A DNA stretch of 64,000 nt from Anoplopoma fimbria (GCF_027596085.1 NC_072470.1:3854688-3918687); one strand, 5' to 3'; positions 44,590 through 57,862 are shown, counted from the first letter of the stretch. Notes: generated by a model from the sequence alone, not told the origin. A program made the numbers and translations.

Positions 44590-44730
44590 ATTGTGTCTTA
44601 TTTGTATGTGTCTGTGTGTGTTCAGCAATCCTCCAGTGGCTGCTCGACGCTCCCTTTGTGGCTGGAATAACAGCAGGCGACAGCTTACACCTTGCTGAAT
44701 ACCTCCACTAACAGTGTGTCGACAGCGTAG

Positions 44731-44778
44731 CGTGTGTGTGTGTGTGTGTGTGTGCGTGCGTGTGCGTGAGTGTGTGAG
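44731..44778 (+). repeat. (GT)n-(GC) compound microsatellite
   Basis: A GT array with GC and GA interruptions in its second half. Confidence 0.93.
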
Positions 44779-44799
44779 AGAGCAAATCCGAAGCTACCT

Positions 44800-45140
44800 C
44801 GCTACCTATTGGACTTAATAAAGGAGTGTCTCGGTAACCATTACCCCCACAGCCATGCAGAACAAATTACATTTAATGGGGTTTCTTTGCCCCCACAGTC
44901 GTTTTCACCGTTCGCTTCAAAATTTCAATTTAGTGCTTAATGCTAAGGTTTCCTTCAATGTATTATAGAGCAATATTATACCAATTACGGCCTCTGCGAA
45001 CATTAAATTAAATGCATTAGCACAATATTGGAGAGAAAGGCAGCCGTTTGAAACAAGTTCTGTTCCAAAGCGATGCGGGCAAATGATCCGGGATATGAAA
45101 GCCGCGCAAAGAGGCTTGACATCGAAATGCAATTATGGTT
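44800..45140. promoter_or_regulatory. Candidate conserved noncoding element
   Basis: Long non-repetitive block with ACTTAATAAAGG, ACATTTAATGGGG, GTGCTTAATGCTAAGG, CCAATTACGG, AAATTAAATGCATTAGC and CAATTATGG motifs. The TAAT-core count is among the highest in the window and frames are closed. A good enhancer candidate by composition; conservation is untested. Confidence 0.42.
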
Positions 45141-46855
45141 GTTGTCTTACAGTTTTATCTGTGCTGAATCATTGACTTTTTTCATATTCCATATGGATTC
45201 TGTGGAGCCGACACTGTCTTCATTTAACACGGTGTAAATCACTGAATGAGTGCTGACGCGGTGTGTCAGAGTGGAGGTTCAGTCCAAATCATGTGAGATT
45301 AGAGTTCACAGGAGGGAGGCGAACGTTTAACACCGATGGATTAACGCCATCGGGGGCTGTTGGTGTACTTGTACTTTGATATATTAGCTTTACGCAGTGT
45401 GTTTTTACAGGTATAATATACCTTAAAGTGCGCTTTTCTTGCTAATTCTGTCTTTTCAAAATAAAAGCATCTTTTGACATGGATGTAGATTCTGAAGGAA
45501 GGTTTGAAGCCATTCATAATACATTTGAATAGAAGGAGCAGAAACCTTATTTCCCTACATACAGCCATCACATTTATTTCTCTCTGGACCCCCAACCACC
45601 AGTTGGTGCCTTGCTCACCACTTAAAACCAGCAGGGAAGCATCGTGTCCATAATTCTCTAGATATTCTCTAAAAGGCCACATGTGACCCGTCTCCACCCG
45701 ACGACTACAGCGGCGGAGGCAGAGGGGGTAAAGACAGAGAAAGACAAAAACAAAAAAAAAGCAGATGGCTGGACGGGGACCAAGTCGGGGACCGGTCACG
45801 TGACGGGGCGGCGTGCCATGGAACTTCCTGCTCGCTCTCCCTTTCTGTCGCAGCAGTTGGTGTCACTACTCGCGCCGTCTGCGTGAATTCGAGGCCCCGG
45901 CTGAACAGATTGGCCAGTCGGCGAGGATCATTCGCAGAAAACTCTGCTAATCTGCCACCGGCTGCCTCGACCGCCGCTCACATACACTGTCTCTCTCTCT
46001 CTCTCCGCAGACTTCTCCTCAAAACTGTGTCGAGGGAGGGCAGAGGATTTAGAAAACATGTCATCAGGAGCTCAGTTCCAAACCGAGATATTCGGGGGGA
46101 AAAAGAAATACCTACTCTTACAAAATAATGCTGGGAAGTTTGGACCATCTTAAAGGGATATTACACACTAAAATTCCCCATATTTATGTATGTGAGAGGA
46201 GTAGGAGCCATAAGTAGAGGGTTCTGCTCATGCATTGTGTGTATTATACAAATATCAAATGCATGAACACCTTCCAGTTATCATAAATAAAAATGTGTAA
46301 CATTAAAATATTTTCTTGAAATGTCATTTGTTTCAAAAGGACATTGGAAGTGGAGATGTTTTCCTGCAAAAGAATCAAACTAACCTTTATTTAGATAACA
46401 TTTTTGTGCATATTTACATTCATATTTATGTGTGAAGCAAGGACGTGCGTTACAATGGAAGATAGGAGCAGAGAGACACAAACAGAAGCATTAGAACATA
46501 AGAAAGAATCACAATGTTAAAGGAAAACAAAAAACCTGATCGTGATATTCCTGTTTGTGATAAACTTTGACTTCTTAACAGTCACTTCAGTTGAGGGGCC
46601 TCATGTCCCTTTGGGCCCTCGGGCTTATTCCTTTATGGGAGACATAATGTTTTCACGCTCCTCCATTTCTGGAATCACAAATCCAGTATTGCCATGTTTT
46701 AAAAACTGCATTAAGGAATCCTTCAAACAGAAAATGAAATACTTTTCTCTCCACACAATGACCCCTCTTTCCATCTTTCTCTGTGTTTTCCTGTAGCGTC
46801 CTTCCTGCGACCAGCCTGCTGGGGTTTTCTTCTTTTTTTTTTTAATGTCTGAGAG
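45141..46855. other. Gene-free spacer with CLEAR-type E-box
   Basis: Unique sequence. A 152-codon minus-strand frame at 45341-45799 has no domain. The GC-richer stretch 45680-45990 holds an E-box palindrome, listed separately, and a (TC)n-CCGCAG run at 45990-46010. No gene is recognised. Confidence 0.5.
45795..45804. promoter_or_regulatory. CLEAR/USF-type E-box palindrome
   Basis: GTCACGTGAC is a perfect 10-bp palindrome matching the TFEB/MITF/USF-class CACGTG element with its preferred flanks. It lies in a GC-rich patch, but no promoter or downstream exon could be assigned. Confidence 0.45.
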
Positions 46856-46993
46856 CCGAGCATGAAAGTGACTTCCTCGATCATCTCTGCAGCCCGCGGC
46901 GCTCCGTTCAATCCCTCCATCGCAATGATGGACTTCAGGGTCACGACTCGCTTCCTCCTGGAAACTGGCCTTCATGAGAGGAGCCTTAAGACG
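46856..46993 (+). other. Exon-like segment (unassigned)
   Basis: A T-rich tract (46825-46843) and AG dinucleotides at 46852-46860 precede a 46-codon open stretch. It ends at AAGACG before GTGAGA, a good donor. An alternative acceptor, CTCTGCAG, would start the exon at 46893. Read in the open frame it includes the residues MMDFRVTTRFLLETG. No family is recognised. The minus strand is also open, which weakens the case. With the 46856 start it begins and ends in phase 0. Confidence 0.12.
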
Positions 46994-49199
46994 GTGAGAA
47001 CACACACTCATGTACACACAGGCAGCCACACATACAAACACATCATACTCACACATACTCACCTAAGGATACATTTACCAGAAAACAATGTAAGACCCTT
47101 TCACACCAAGCAATTAGCAAGAAGCTATAATTTGGCCGCTTTGAGCACAATCACTACTGTCTACTCTTTGTTTTGCAATCAGTGATTCCAAACTGTTCTA
47201 CAATCACCTGCAAAAATCTGTCTTTAAATTCATCTCTGTATTATTTACTTGCTTGGAGATGAATGAACTAATCAGACTACGTTTTTGATGATGACGTTGC
47301 AATTTACGGTGGCTCAAATAACTCTGACGGATTCAGATACACACAGAAAATCGAACCTGTTCTGAAACTTGAAGAGAAAAAAGAAAGATGGAAAGTTTCA
47401 GAGTCAGTTTGTTGATCTGAGGTTATATTCATTTTTAAAAGTGCGACAATATGGGATGAAAAATCTGAACTTGGTGTGTAAAGTCAGAGAATATGTTTTT
47501 AAAAACCTCTCTCTTAATTCAAGTCATGTCATTGATGCTCAGTTGGCATAACATCTTGATGAAAAAGATGCTGCCAGTATAGACAAACAGGTTGACAAGT
47601 ATAGCAAATAAGCCCCTCTGACTGAAGACATTTAATATCTCAGATAAATACAGTACGATCAGAAAAAGACAGGAAGTGTCTCCTAGCGTATGAAGCGTCT
47701 CTCTGTCCTGAGTACTCCAGAGGCTCCATAAACTCAGACGCATCGTCGCGGCTCTTCTCCGTCTCAAACAACGTCTCTCTCATGAATTTAATAAGAGTTG
47801 CAGTAAAACTCAGTAAAGCTCGGCTGCTCTGCTGTGTCTCATCTCTGAGGAGTCTTTACGGGGAAAGATCTGCCTGTTAAAGGGCCACTCCGTCATTTCT
47901 TTAAAAGGGCGGAGTACAAAACAACATATATGCTCTGATTTTAGAACGTTGATCATTTGTTATTTAAGGGTCTGTTCAGAGGTCTAATATTCTATTTTCA
48001 AATCCAAAACAAAGTTCATTATTAAAAGTTCATACTGCACAGTGCAACATGGCATGTTAAATGGCATTTCTCGACACAAACACAAAGACGAGTTGATTTC
48101 TCAAAGTAAAGTTTTAGACTTAAACACATTTACAGTCATCACATGTCTGAAAAGTTTATGCATTGAAATCACGTCTCAGCTTTTGGCTCCTGTTTCAAGT
48201 CCAAAATCTGCACAATTACAGCGAACAAGAGCAGGGGTCAAAGTAACAGAGCAGCCTTTTAGTTTCTTTTTCTCCAAATGCAGATCAATTCATGTCGCTG
48301 ACCTCGAGGAGACAACAACAACATGAAGAGAACTCAAACCCATGCTTTATTCATGCTCAGTTATTATTTTCTGTGTATGAAATCTTATCAGCTCTATTAT
48401 TGTGCGGTGGGCTTAGGTCATACTGATACAACGGAGCATGAAAACAAGAATGTAAGGAGAGTTTAATCTATATCAAATCAGCCATAGAAGGCTTTTACAT
48501 GCTGTTATGTTGAAACCTGTTACCTGGAGGTGGGACGTTAACATGAAGCTGATAAAACAGTGATTGATGTCCATGTTGCAGCAGTTGTTTCAGTATCTCA
48601 TCACATGTTCAGCATCTTCAGGGTTGATTATGTGCCTCTTGTGGAGCAGCTCTCTGAATGATGTGTTCATCTAAATGTGAATGCTCATCTTAGAAAGAGG
48701 AAGAGCTCTGACTTATGAATGTTTGCACAAATCAGCATGTTGTATATTCCTGCAAAATGACATCCAGTCAGTCAGTCCAACAGTTTTTATTGTTATTTTC
48801 TGCGTTTTTTACAATATTTTCTGCGTGATAACTACGGTTTAGTATAAGTTTAGATTTGTTTGAGGCTAACAAAATAAAACCTGGTTGGGAGGGTTGAGAA
48901 AGATTTCGTTTTAAGAAACCCAAATATCTGTTACATTGGTCTTTTCCATCAAAAATCATTGACCATTCACCTCCCTAAACCTGCACACCTTTGTTCTGTG
49001 CTTCACTTCATAAAGGACACGTTGCATTTCCACTTAAAGTTGCTTTTGCATGTAAATTGCAGGCTGCAGAATGATCCGGTATGAGTGTGATCTAAGGCCC
49101 ACTGGTCTGAGTCTCACACCCGTCATGCTCTCTACCTCTTTACTTAGTTGTTGACTTTTTTCCTTAGTGTGTCTAATGTCGCTGATCCTTTAGAAACAG
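46994..49199. other. Gene-free spacer
   Basis: CA-rich start (46998-47060), then AT-rich unique sequence. The segment 47640-47900 has a composition suggestive of an old dispersed repeat, but I cannot place it in a family. Confidence 0.45.
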
Positions 49200-49640
49200 T
49201 TGAAAACGGACCCTGTCCATCCGACTTCAACCCCACCAATGAGATTAGGCCTGCCTCCGCCCTCGGAGCTGCTCCGCCTGCAGAGAAATGTGTGTACAAG
49301 TGAAACTCCAGCGCGCGACAAAGCCACAGTGGATTTATTAAAACCCACTCCAAAATGTACTCGTGCTTTATCCGGCAAGAAAACGAGAGCACCGTTTATA
49401 CCTCTTGGCTGCGGCTGCGAGGCGGCTGAGGAGACGGGCGCCCAGTGTACTTTAAATGTGTGAAATGTGGCGAGGAGAGGCAGCGGGGACCACCAGGTGC
49501 TGCCTCTCCACCTCGAGCCGGCCGAGGAGCGCTTCTCCTCTCCAATAACCCAAAGGGCTGAGATGCCACTCGCAGCAGCCGAGCCAAAAGACATTTCAAG
49601 TGTGCACTTCAAAGGGGCCTTGGATTATGTTCGCGCACAG
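49200..49640. promoter_or_regulatory. GC-rich block, possibly regulatory
   Basis: A GC-rich, CpG-containing stretch with overlapping open frames on both strands and no domain. CCACCAGGTGCTGCC near 49488 partly resembles a CTCF core. Whether this is a promoter, an enhancer or just GC-rich spacer cannot be decided. Confidence 0.22.
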
Positions 49641-49697
49641 TCTATCCTGAGGGGATCCTTTGAAGGGAAACTTACTGCAGAGCCACTGGTGGCCGCT

Positions 49698-49699
<2 letters not shown>

Positions 49700-49732
<33 letters not shown>

Positions 49733-49743
49733 TGTGTGTGTGT
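49700..49743 (+). repeat. (GT)n microsatellite
   Basis: About 31 bp of GT plus an interrupted continuation. Confidence 0.95.
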
Positions 49744-50399
49744 TTGTTTGTCTAAACCCATTTCACTCACTGCTCTTGCCACTGTGCTGTGGTGTTGGGA
49801 GGGGTTTTTTCCTCCTGCAAAAGTTTCAATGTAAACAGAATTTTTTCCCAAAAAAGTACAGAATTCACTTTGGGGACAATAAATCATAAATACCTGCAGT
49901 GTTGTTGTTCAAAATATTAATGTGAATGTATGATGACTTTGGGAACGGAACAGCCAGTAGGAACATTTATCAAAAGTGTTTATGAAAATCAGTTTATAAA
50001 GTGAATCTTATAAACATGAAGCCAGAGTTTACTCCAAAATATCTCTTTAGTGAATAAATAGTTATTCAGTTTGGAGACGGATCCACATTTCATATTCGGC
50101 ATGCATTCATGAGGCATGTAGTTTAACTCTGATATGCATGGATCTAGCTTTTAAAATGTTCATAATTTACCTTTTAATTTATGTGGTATGAAATAGAAAC
50201 TCTTTGATCAAACGTCAATATGAGAACATGAATCAATATGAGAATGAATTTATCACATAAATCTCAAAGTGTTATTCAAAAATACCAGATTATTGTCCAG
50301 TTTGTCATTGTGAAAAGCAAAGACCTTCATGTCTCAGTTCTTCCAGCGACCCGGTTTAACATCAGCTCTCTATTCAGTTCAGCGTTTCAGCACGTGTCA
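49744..50399. other. Gene-free AT-rich spacer
   Basis: AT-rich unique sequence with nothing recognisable. Confidence 0.5.
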
Positions 50400-50680
50400 C
50401 TGCAGCAACGCAAAGGTGGCGGCTGATTAGCAGCTGACAAATTGCACGGCGCCGAGGGGAGGCAACCAAACATCTGTAGGACACCTGCACCCGCCGATGC
50501 CAGGATATGAAACACCGCTGAAAATAAAGGGATGGGTGGTGGTGGTGGTGGTGGCGGTGGAGGAGGGGGGTTAGGGAAAGCGAAACAACAGCAACTCTGG
50601 CAGGCGATTATCATAATTAAAGCCGCATCAATTAAAGGGGTCAATCACGGCGCGGCTGCCACCTTCCTCTGCAGATGGTG
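50400..50680. promoter_or_regulatory. Candidate conserved noncoding element
   Basis: Contains GGCTGATTAGCAGCTGAC, GGCGATTATCATAATTAAAGC and CATCAATTAAAGGGGTCAATC motifs around a (GGT)n run (50535-50557). The AATTAAAG/CAATTAAAG cores occur twice within 30 bp. Low to moderate confidence. Confidence 0.35.
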
Positions 50681-51444
50681 AAATGTGTTCGGAGCCGTCT
50701 CCTCCTCTCTGACGCTGCAGAGCTGCACTTTTACAAAACGCTGTGATAAACACACAGATGTAAGAGCAGGACCTGCTCTGCAATTAGCTGCAAAATACTG
50801 TGAGTTTAAAACATGTAGAGCATCAGGGTCCAGCTGCTCTGGGATCAGCTCTCATTCCTGATAGATCTATAGGATAAAACACACAAATAAAACAGCATTT
50901 CCTCCTGATCACACATGTAGAAACTTAGCTACCAATCAGGCAAATAATGAACTGGAAATCAGAAGAGATATTTATATAAACATGTGCTGCCAAATAATGA
51001 TATGAACAGATATCAAATATTGGTTGCATATATTTTAGGTTAATACTGCTATGGTAGAGGAATAGTTATGGATTTATGAATGTAGGGGTTGAAATACAAA
51101 ACGTATAATAAGTTTGGATTATATGTTGTTTTTGTGGTTATATAACAAGTGTTTGTCACAATTTGTGATATTGATAATGTGTATATATATCAGTCAGATG
51201 AGGAGTCGTCATTTTTGCATTTCACTATAGACCATATGTGATGCAATCCCATTGAATTACATTACTATTTAAGTCTTAACTGAAAGAAATGCAGCCAATG
51301 TTTCTGTATTTTGGCATGACAGCAAATGCAGTGTCCAAATTTAAAACACATTTACGTCTTCTATTGTTTAAGTAACTTAAGGGGGATGGTTAAGATAACT
51401 CTGGTGAATATAATGTGTTGAACTGAGAGTGTTTCTATTTGCAG
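50681..51444. other. Gene-free AT-rich spacer
   Basis: AT-rich unique sequence leading to the pyrimidine tract of the exon candidate. Confidence 0.45.
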
Positions 51445-51539
51445 GGAGATGCTGTGAACTCCATCAGCTGCTGGGTGGAGCAGGATCTGCTGTCCGTCCC
51501 GGAGGTCCACCTTAAAGCGACGGGGAGCGATTATCCAAG
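51445..51539 (+). CDS. Candidate internal coding exon, product unknown
   Basis: A GTTTCTATTTGCAG acceptor precedes a 95-bp segment that ends CCAAG before GTAGGA, a near-consensus donor. Only one of three plus-strand frames is open throughout. It gives 31 codons plus two bases, starting GDAVNSISCWVEQDLL and continuing to SDYP. The residue mix (two acidic clusters, a Trp and a Cys) is protein-like. The reverse strand lacks an acceptor at the matching end. I do not recognise the family. It could be an exon of a large-intron gene, a noncoding-RNA exon or chance. Isolation from any recognisable neighbouring exon keeps confidence low. Confidence 0.22.
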
Positions 51540-51779
51540 GTAGGAGCTGCACAGCCGGCGTTTAGGGTTTTAATCATACTAGCGTGGTGACGGGAGCCGC
51601 AGTCAGACCGATACATATCCTGTATGCTGCAGAAACAATAGTCTTTGTATCTATTATCCCAGTGAAGCTGATCAGATATCAGTGTCTCCTGGGTGTTGAT
51701 GAACGTATCTCTGGGATCAAACACGACTATTATCTGTAAAGTGCTCTCTCCGTGAGGTCATCTCTCCGTCCAATAATAG

Positions 51780-51905
51780 CAGTAAACAAAAGGGGGCGGA
51801 GCTCTGACTCTCAACTTTTTCCCTCCGGAGCCGCCGCTGACCTGGGAGGGTAAGTTGGGGCTGGTTTCGGCGGCCGCGGGGCCCCAGCGGGGGGCCGGCC
51901 TCCAC
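51780..51905 (+). promoter_or_regulatory. GC-rich block with GC-box and consensus donor
   Basis: GGGGCGGAGC near 51793 is a GC-box. About 60 bp later, GGGAGG is followed by GTAAGTTG, a near-perfect splice donor, inside GC-rich sequence with GGCGGCCGCGGGGCC. This could be a promoter with a short first exon. No TATA or transcript evidence is visible. Confidence 0.2.
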
Positions 51906-51929
51906 CATAGATGAGGACTGACACCGGGG

Positions 51930-52260
51930 TTCAGGGGTTAATTTGTGTAACAGGCGAATTTGCATACAAATGAAAAATGACAGAATTTTTCTGTTCTCCG
52001 CAACTTTCAATGTCATCTGCATCAAGCGGGGCCTATCTGCCTCCCTCCCCTCCCCCCCCCCCAATCCCCCTGCACGCCGTTTGAAGAATATTCATTACTT
52101 GTGAAGCTGGGGCACCTTGTTTGCTATTAATCTCCACCGCAGGTCAATGACTTAATTTGCTCAACTTTATCAGTGGTGCCATTCACTTCCTCTTTCTTCC
52201 TCCGCCCGTCCGTTGCCTTTGTAGCCCTTTCTAAAGTGTTCTCATTGCCTCTCTTCATAG
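51930..52260. promoter_or_regulatory. Candidate conserved noncoding element with POU octamer
   Basis: GGGTTAATTTGTG, a perfect octamer ATTTGCAT at 51958-51965 followed by ACAAATGA, GAATATTCATTAC, GCTATTAATCTCC and GACTTAATTTGCTC occur in unique sequence. A C-run lies at 52051-52063. The octamer with an inverted CAAAT half site is typical of POU-bound enhancers. Conservation is inferred. Confidence 0.42.
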
Positions 52261-53679
52261 AGACCGGCTAAGCTTTTTAAAGCACAACAAAGGCACAGTA
52301 ACTCTGGTCTCTGAAAGAGTTTTGAAGACATAAATGAATTACTTGAGAGGGAAATATACGCCAGCCCTCTAGATTGCTCCTTCTTCTCTTCTCCCGCAAC
52401 GCCCAACAACTTCTGGAGAGATTTCCTCTCAAATCTCTCTGTTTTTTTTTTATTTTGCCTCCCCTTCTCTCTGAGTCTTGATTGGATTGATTGTTTTTCT
52501 AATCCAGGGGAAATTACTTGCAAAAATGGGGGTCACATAATCACGGTGAAAACAGTGAAGAAAGGAGAGCTTTTCTTCTGAAAGGCTGCACATAGGTGGA
52601 CTCTGCGTACAGTATGTCTAGTCTTTTCCAATTAAATGCCTTTTTAGGATAAAACCACACAACACACTGAAGACATGTTTGATCTTTCGACACATTTACT
52701 GATGAATTTCATGAAACATGTCCTGTTAAAATGAGATAGAACTCCATTAAACAGATCGCTAGTTTCTCACTATGATCGTCACCTTTCACAAGTAGCCACA
52801 TTTTCCTCATAGTAATGAAAAAGTTTTGATAAATGCAGATTTATAAATATGTTGCCTAACTTCTGTAAAAAGCAGTCTGTCAGTCCTACAACGTAACATG
52901 TCCGAATTCATGCTATTAAGTGTTGTATATGTTGCAGGGTTCAGTCACATGGAAGTTTAGCTCCAGAGTGCGTTCCAGACAATCAAGCTAATTCAAACAA
53001 AGTCTCTCAGCTTGTTTCCCTTCCTCATAAATAGACTTAAATGCTTACATTGTACACTCTGTGGATTAAACATGTGTTTTAATCTCTAATTTGTTGTTTA
53101 GAATAAACTGACCAAACAATCTAGAAGTGCTTCGTCGGGGCTTTCCTTAGACATGCATGAAGTATGACACAAATAACGGGGGATTAAACGCTTCCATCTC
53201 TGCTGAGGAGTATTAAAGGAGCATTACACGATATCTGAGAATCCATACGTTTGTTTATCCAAGCATACGATGCCCGTCTGGCAGAGCGGTGACATTTGTT
53301 TACCGTCAACAGTATTTGAGAATCAGTGAGTGAATCCTTACAGAGACGTATTCTACTCAAACACGCTCCGAACAGAAAACCACTGTGACTCCGGTTGTTT
53401 GCCTCCTGCAGGCGTTCATTAAATAACCCCACTGCTCCTTCTGCAGGAGAGGAAAGTTGAAGGGAAGGCAGAGAAAAGTGAAAGTATAAAGCATAGAGAG
53501 AGCGAGAGGGGGGGGGGGGATGTCTTGTGAACCATTGTTTGGATCTTTATGCAAAAAAAAAACCTTTTGTGTTTCAAACTCTTGATCCCCCGTAGGCAAA
53601 GGAGAGCAGCGTATTGATCTGTGCTGAAAGGAGACGGGCCTTTCATCACGCTTCCTCCTCACCTTAGACGGCTTTGAGG
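52261..53679. other. Gene-free spacer
   Basis: Unique AT-rich sequence with a T-run at 52443-52451 and a G-run at 53509-53519. No gene signal is recognised. Confidence 0.5.
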
Positions 53680-53850
53680 ACGCTCCTTCAGGATGGCAGC
53701 ACCCTCGCCTGGCTACCGGCCGGAGATTAGTGCTGCGATAACCTAGCCAACCCTAATAGGTAGAGAACCAGAGCACAGGCTGTCTAATTAGTGCTGATCA
53801 AAGCCGAGGACTTTATCCCCAAAACAAACCTGCACATTTGAATGTGCTTA
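53680..53850. promoter_or_regulatory. Candidate conserved noncoding element
   Basis: Contains GGAGATTAGTGCTGCG, CCCTAATAGG, GTCTAATTAGTGCTGATCAAAGC (a homeodomain palindrome beside a TCF-like ATCAAAG) and CTTTATCCCC. Short and unique. Low to moderate confidence. Confidence 0.33.
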
Positions 53851-54060
53851 GGAGAGGGGGGATGAAAGAGGGGAGGAGGTGAAGGTGGAAGGTTTGATGA
53901 TGATATGCACATCTTCACACGTTCTTCTTTCCTGCTTCATCTGCATGGAGATATGGAAGCACCGAGAGGACTGTGAGTGAGAGCCTGTAGTTTCTACTCA
54001 CCTGGACCTAGATTTCTTATTTCCACTGCATGGGCTTGTAGGATGCATGTGCATTTCACA

Positions 54061-54355
54061 CTAAGCCCCGCCCCTAAAGCATCCCCTGCTTTATGGTCTG
54101 TTTGACTCTAAATGGAGCATCATTTACTAAATGAACATCATGCTGTATTGAAGAAGACTTGAAACTAGAGATTGAGACCATAAACTCATGTTTACAATGT
54201 TTACTGAGGGAATAAATCAAGAGAGAAGTAGAGTCATTTTCTCATAGACTTCTATACAACCAGAGGAGTCGCCCCCTGATGGACAGTAGAGAGAATGCAG
54301 CTTTAAGACGTGCAGCATTGACTTCATTTTTCAGACCTAGAGCTGTTGGTTTTCA
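54061..54355 (+). mobile_element. Percomorph-type dispersed repeat, family unnamed
   Basis: The stretch around 54155-54340, with GAGACCATAAACTCATG, GTTTACAATGTTTACTGAGG, CTCATAGACTTCTATACAA and CCAGAGGAGTCGCCCCCTG, matches a dispersed repeat I recognise from many percomorph sequences. An internal stretch usually present between TATACAA and CCAGAGG seems to be deleted. The copy is diverged. It carries no coding capacity beyond short chance frames. The class (MITE or other non-autonomous element) and the exact ends are uncertain, and the identification is from memory. Confidence 0.65.
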
Positions 54356-56162
<1,807 letters not shown>

Positions 56163-56201
56163 AGGCCAACATGCAGCGTGTGTGTGTGTGTGTGTGTGTG
56201 T

Positions 56202-57789
56202 TGGAGGCAGGATTATTACCCATTGCCTCCGTGCATTAAGCCTCCCCTCATCCAGTGCCAAAGGCCTGACCCAAATATGGCTGAAAGACAACATGTGACC
56301 TGCTTAGCGTTTCACCGCCGGCTCCGCTCGCTCCAGGCTGTGGTGGTGGTCCGGTGTAGGGGGGTGTGGGGGCGTGGCGGTGTGCAGAGAAGGTGGGGAG
56401 GTGGGGGTTTGGTCTATTAGTGAGAGAAAGCACAGATGCCGGCAGATGGCTAGCATATTGTCCAGAGCTGACCCGAGCGCGGAATAATTAGTGGAAAGTT
56501 CAGCGCTCTCAGGTCTGCAGCCCGACTTCACCTCCGGTCACCGACCGTTGGAGAGCCGGCAGAGAAATGAACAGAATTACAGCAGAATTAGGATTCAATC
56601 TGTTCATCAGTTTGAACGTGACGCTGAGAAGAAAGCAGAAGGTCTTCATAACGAAACGTTTACTGAGTACTGTTCTTTTGTGATGATCACGTTGTTTTGG
56701 ATTCATGCCAAATCTCCTGTTTTTGTTAAATTATTCAGGTCATTCTTTGCTCCTGTCACATTTACTCACTGTGGCCTTGTTTCTTACTGCATAAGTCCTG
56801 CATGGATAAAGATAGAAATAACTAAACAGTCTTTAGTGCAGTAAAACACAGTTCTAATGCCATAAATCATTAAAAAAAGAAAAGTTACATTTCTTTGAAA
56901 AAATTGGATAATAAGATGGATTCCATACATCCAACAGTTTATCCAAGTGCTCACGAGTGTTACCAATATTGGACATAAATGGACTCCACATGCTAAACAT
57001 ATTGAACTATTTCTATCTTTACTACCTCTACTTACAACCTCTCCTGTCCTCTCTGATCCATTCCAACAATCTGCAGTTCGGTCAAAGTTTCAGTCATTCT
57101 TTGCAGAATTTCTTCTTATATACAGAATTTGGTTCATGCAAGCAATTTACCTTGTGCAAAATTTTATATGAGACATGTAGAATAAAGTTACTTTGTCCGA
57201 CGTAAAGGTTCCTCGCACATAATGAGTTCAAGGACCGTCGGAAAGTTAATAATCCGACAATAATGTCATGATATATGGTGTAGTTTGGGCATTTTTTTTA
57301 AGAAAACATACTTTTCAAACCAGCTGGTGGGTGTCAGGGTTCAGAGGCTTGGTTAAGAAAAAGAGAAAAGGTTCAGATTCAGATATTCTCGCTGCACAGG
57401 AACGTCGTTTTTTTCTTTCCTTTAAGAAAATAAGGTTTTAGGAATGAGATGGAGATTTCTGCAGCAGAACTGAGGTTATGAGAGCGTTTACGGAGGAGCA
57501 GTAATGTGCTGCTCGGTTTAGAGGTGCCCGTTATGAGGTGTTACATTAAACCGTAAAATAGCAACTTTAAAGCACTTTCCCGTGATGCATTTCTAAAAAA
57601 CAAACAGGCCTTCTTATGAAAATCTAAATTATTTTATTCTCATATTTCAAAGACTTTGTTGTGCAGAAACATAAATACGTTAAAGAGCACAGAAAAGTCT
57701 CACTCTGTATTCACACATGCAACAATTTATACTTTTTGCCTCTCATTGCTGCAACTGAGCTGTTTATGAAACTGCACTCTATTTGGTGA
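56202..57789. other. Gene-free spacer
   Basis: G-rich GTGGGGG patches at 56340-56410, then AT-rich unique sequence. No domain-bearing frame. Confidence 0.5.
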
Positions 57790-57790
57790 C

Positions 57791-57862
<72 letters not shown>
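57790..57862 (+). repeat. (C)18-(CA)n compound repeat
   Basis: An 18-base C-run passes directly into a CA array of about 55 bp with one interruption. Confidence 0.95.

Noticed and set aside
45341..45799. 152-codon minus-strand frame
   Set aside because: No recognisable domain, no exon boundaries, and a hydrophobic start typical of reversed A-rich sequence.
46001..46070. (TC)n-CCGCAG acceptor-like sequence
   Set aside because: The tract is a simple repeat, and no credible donor closes an exon.
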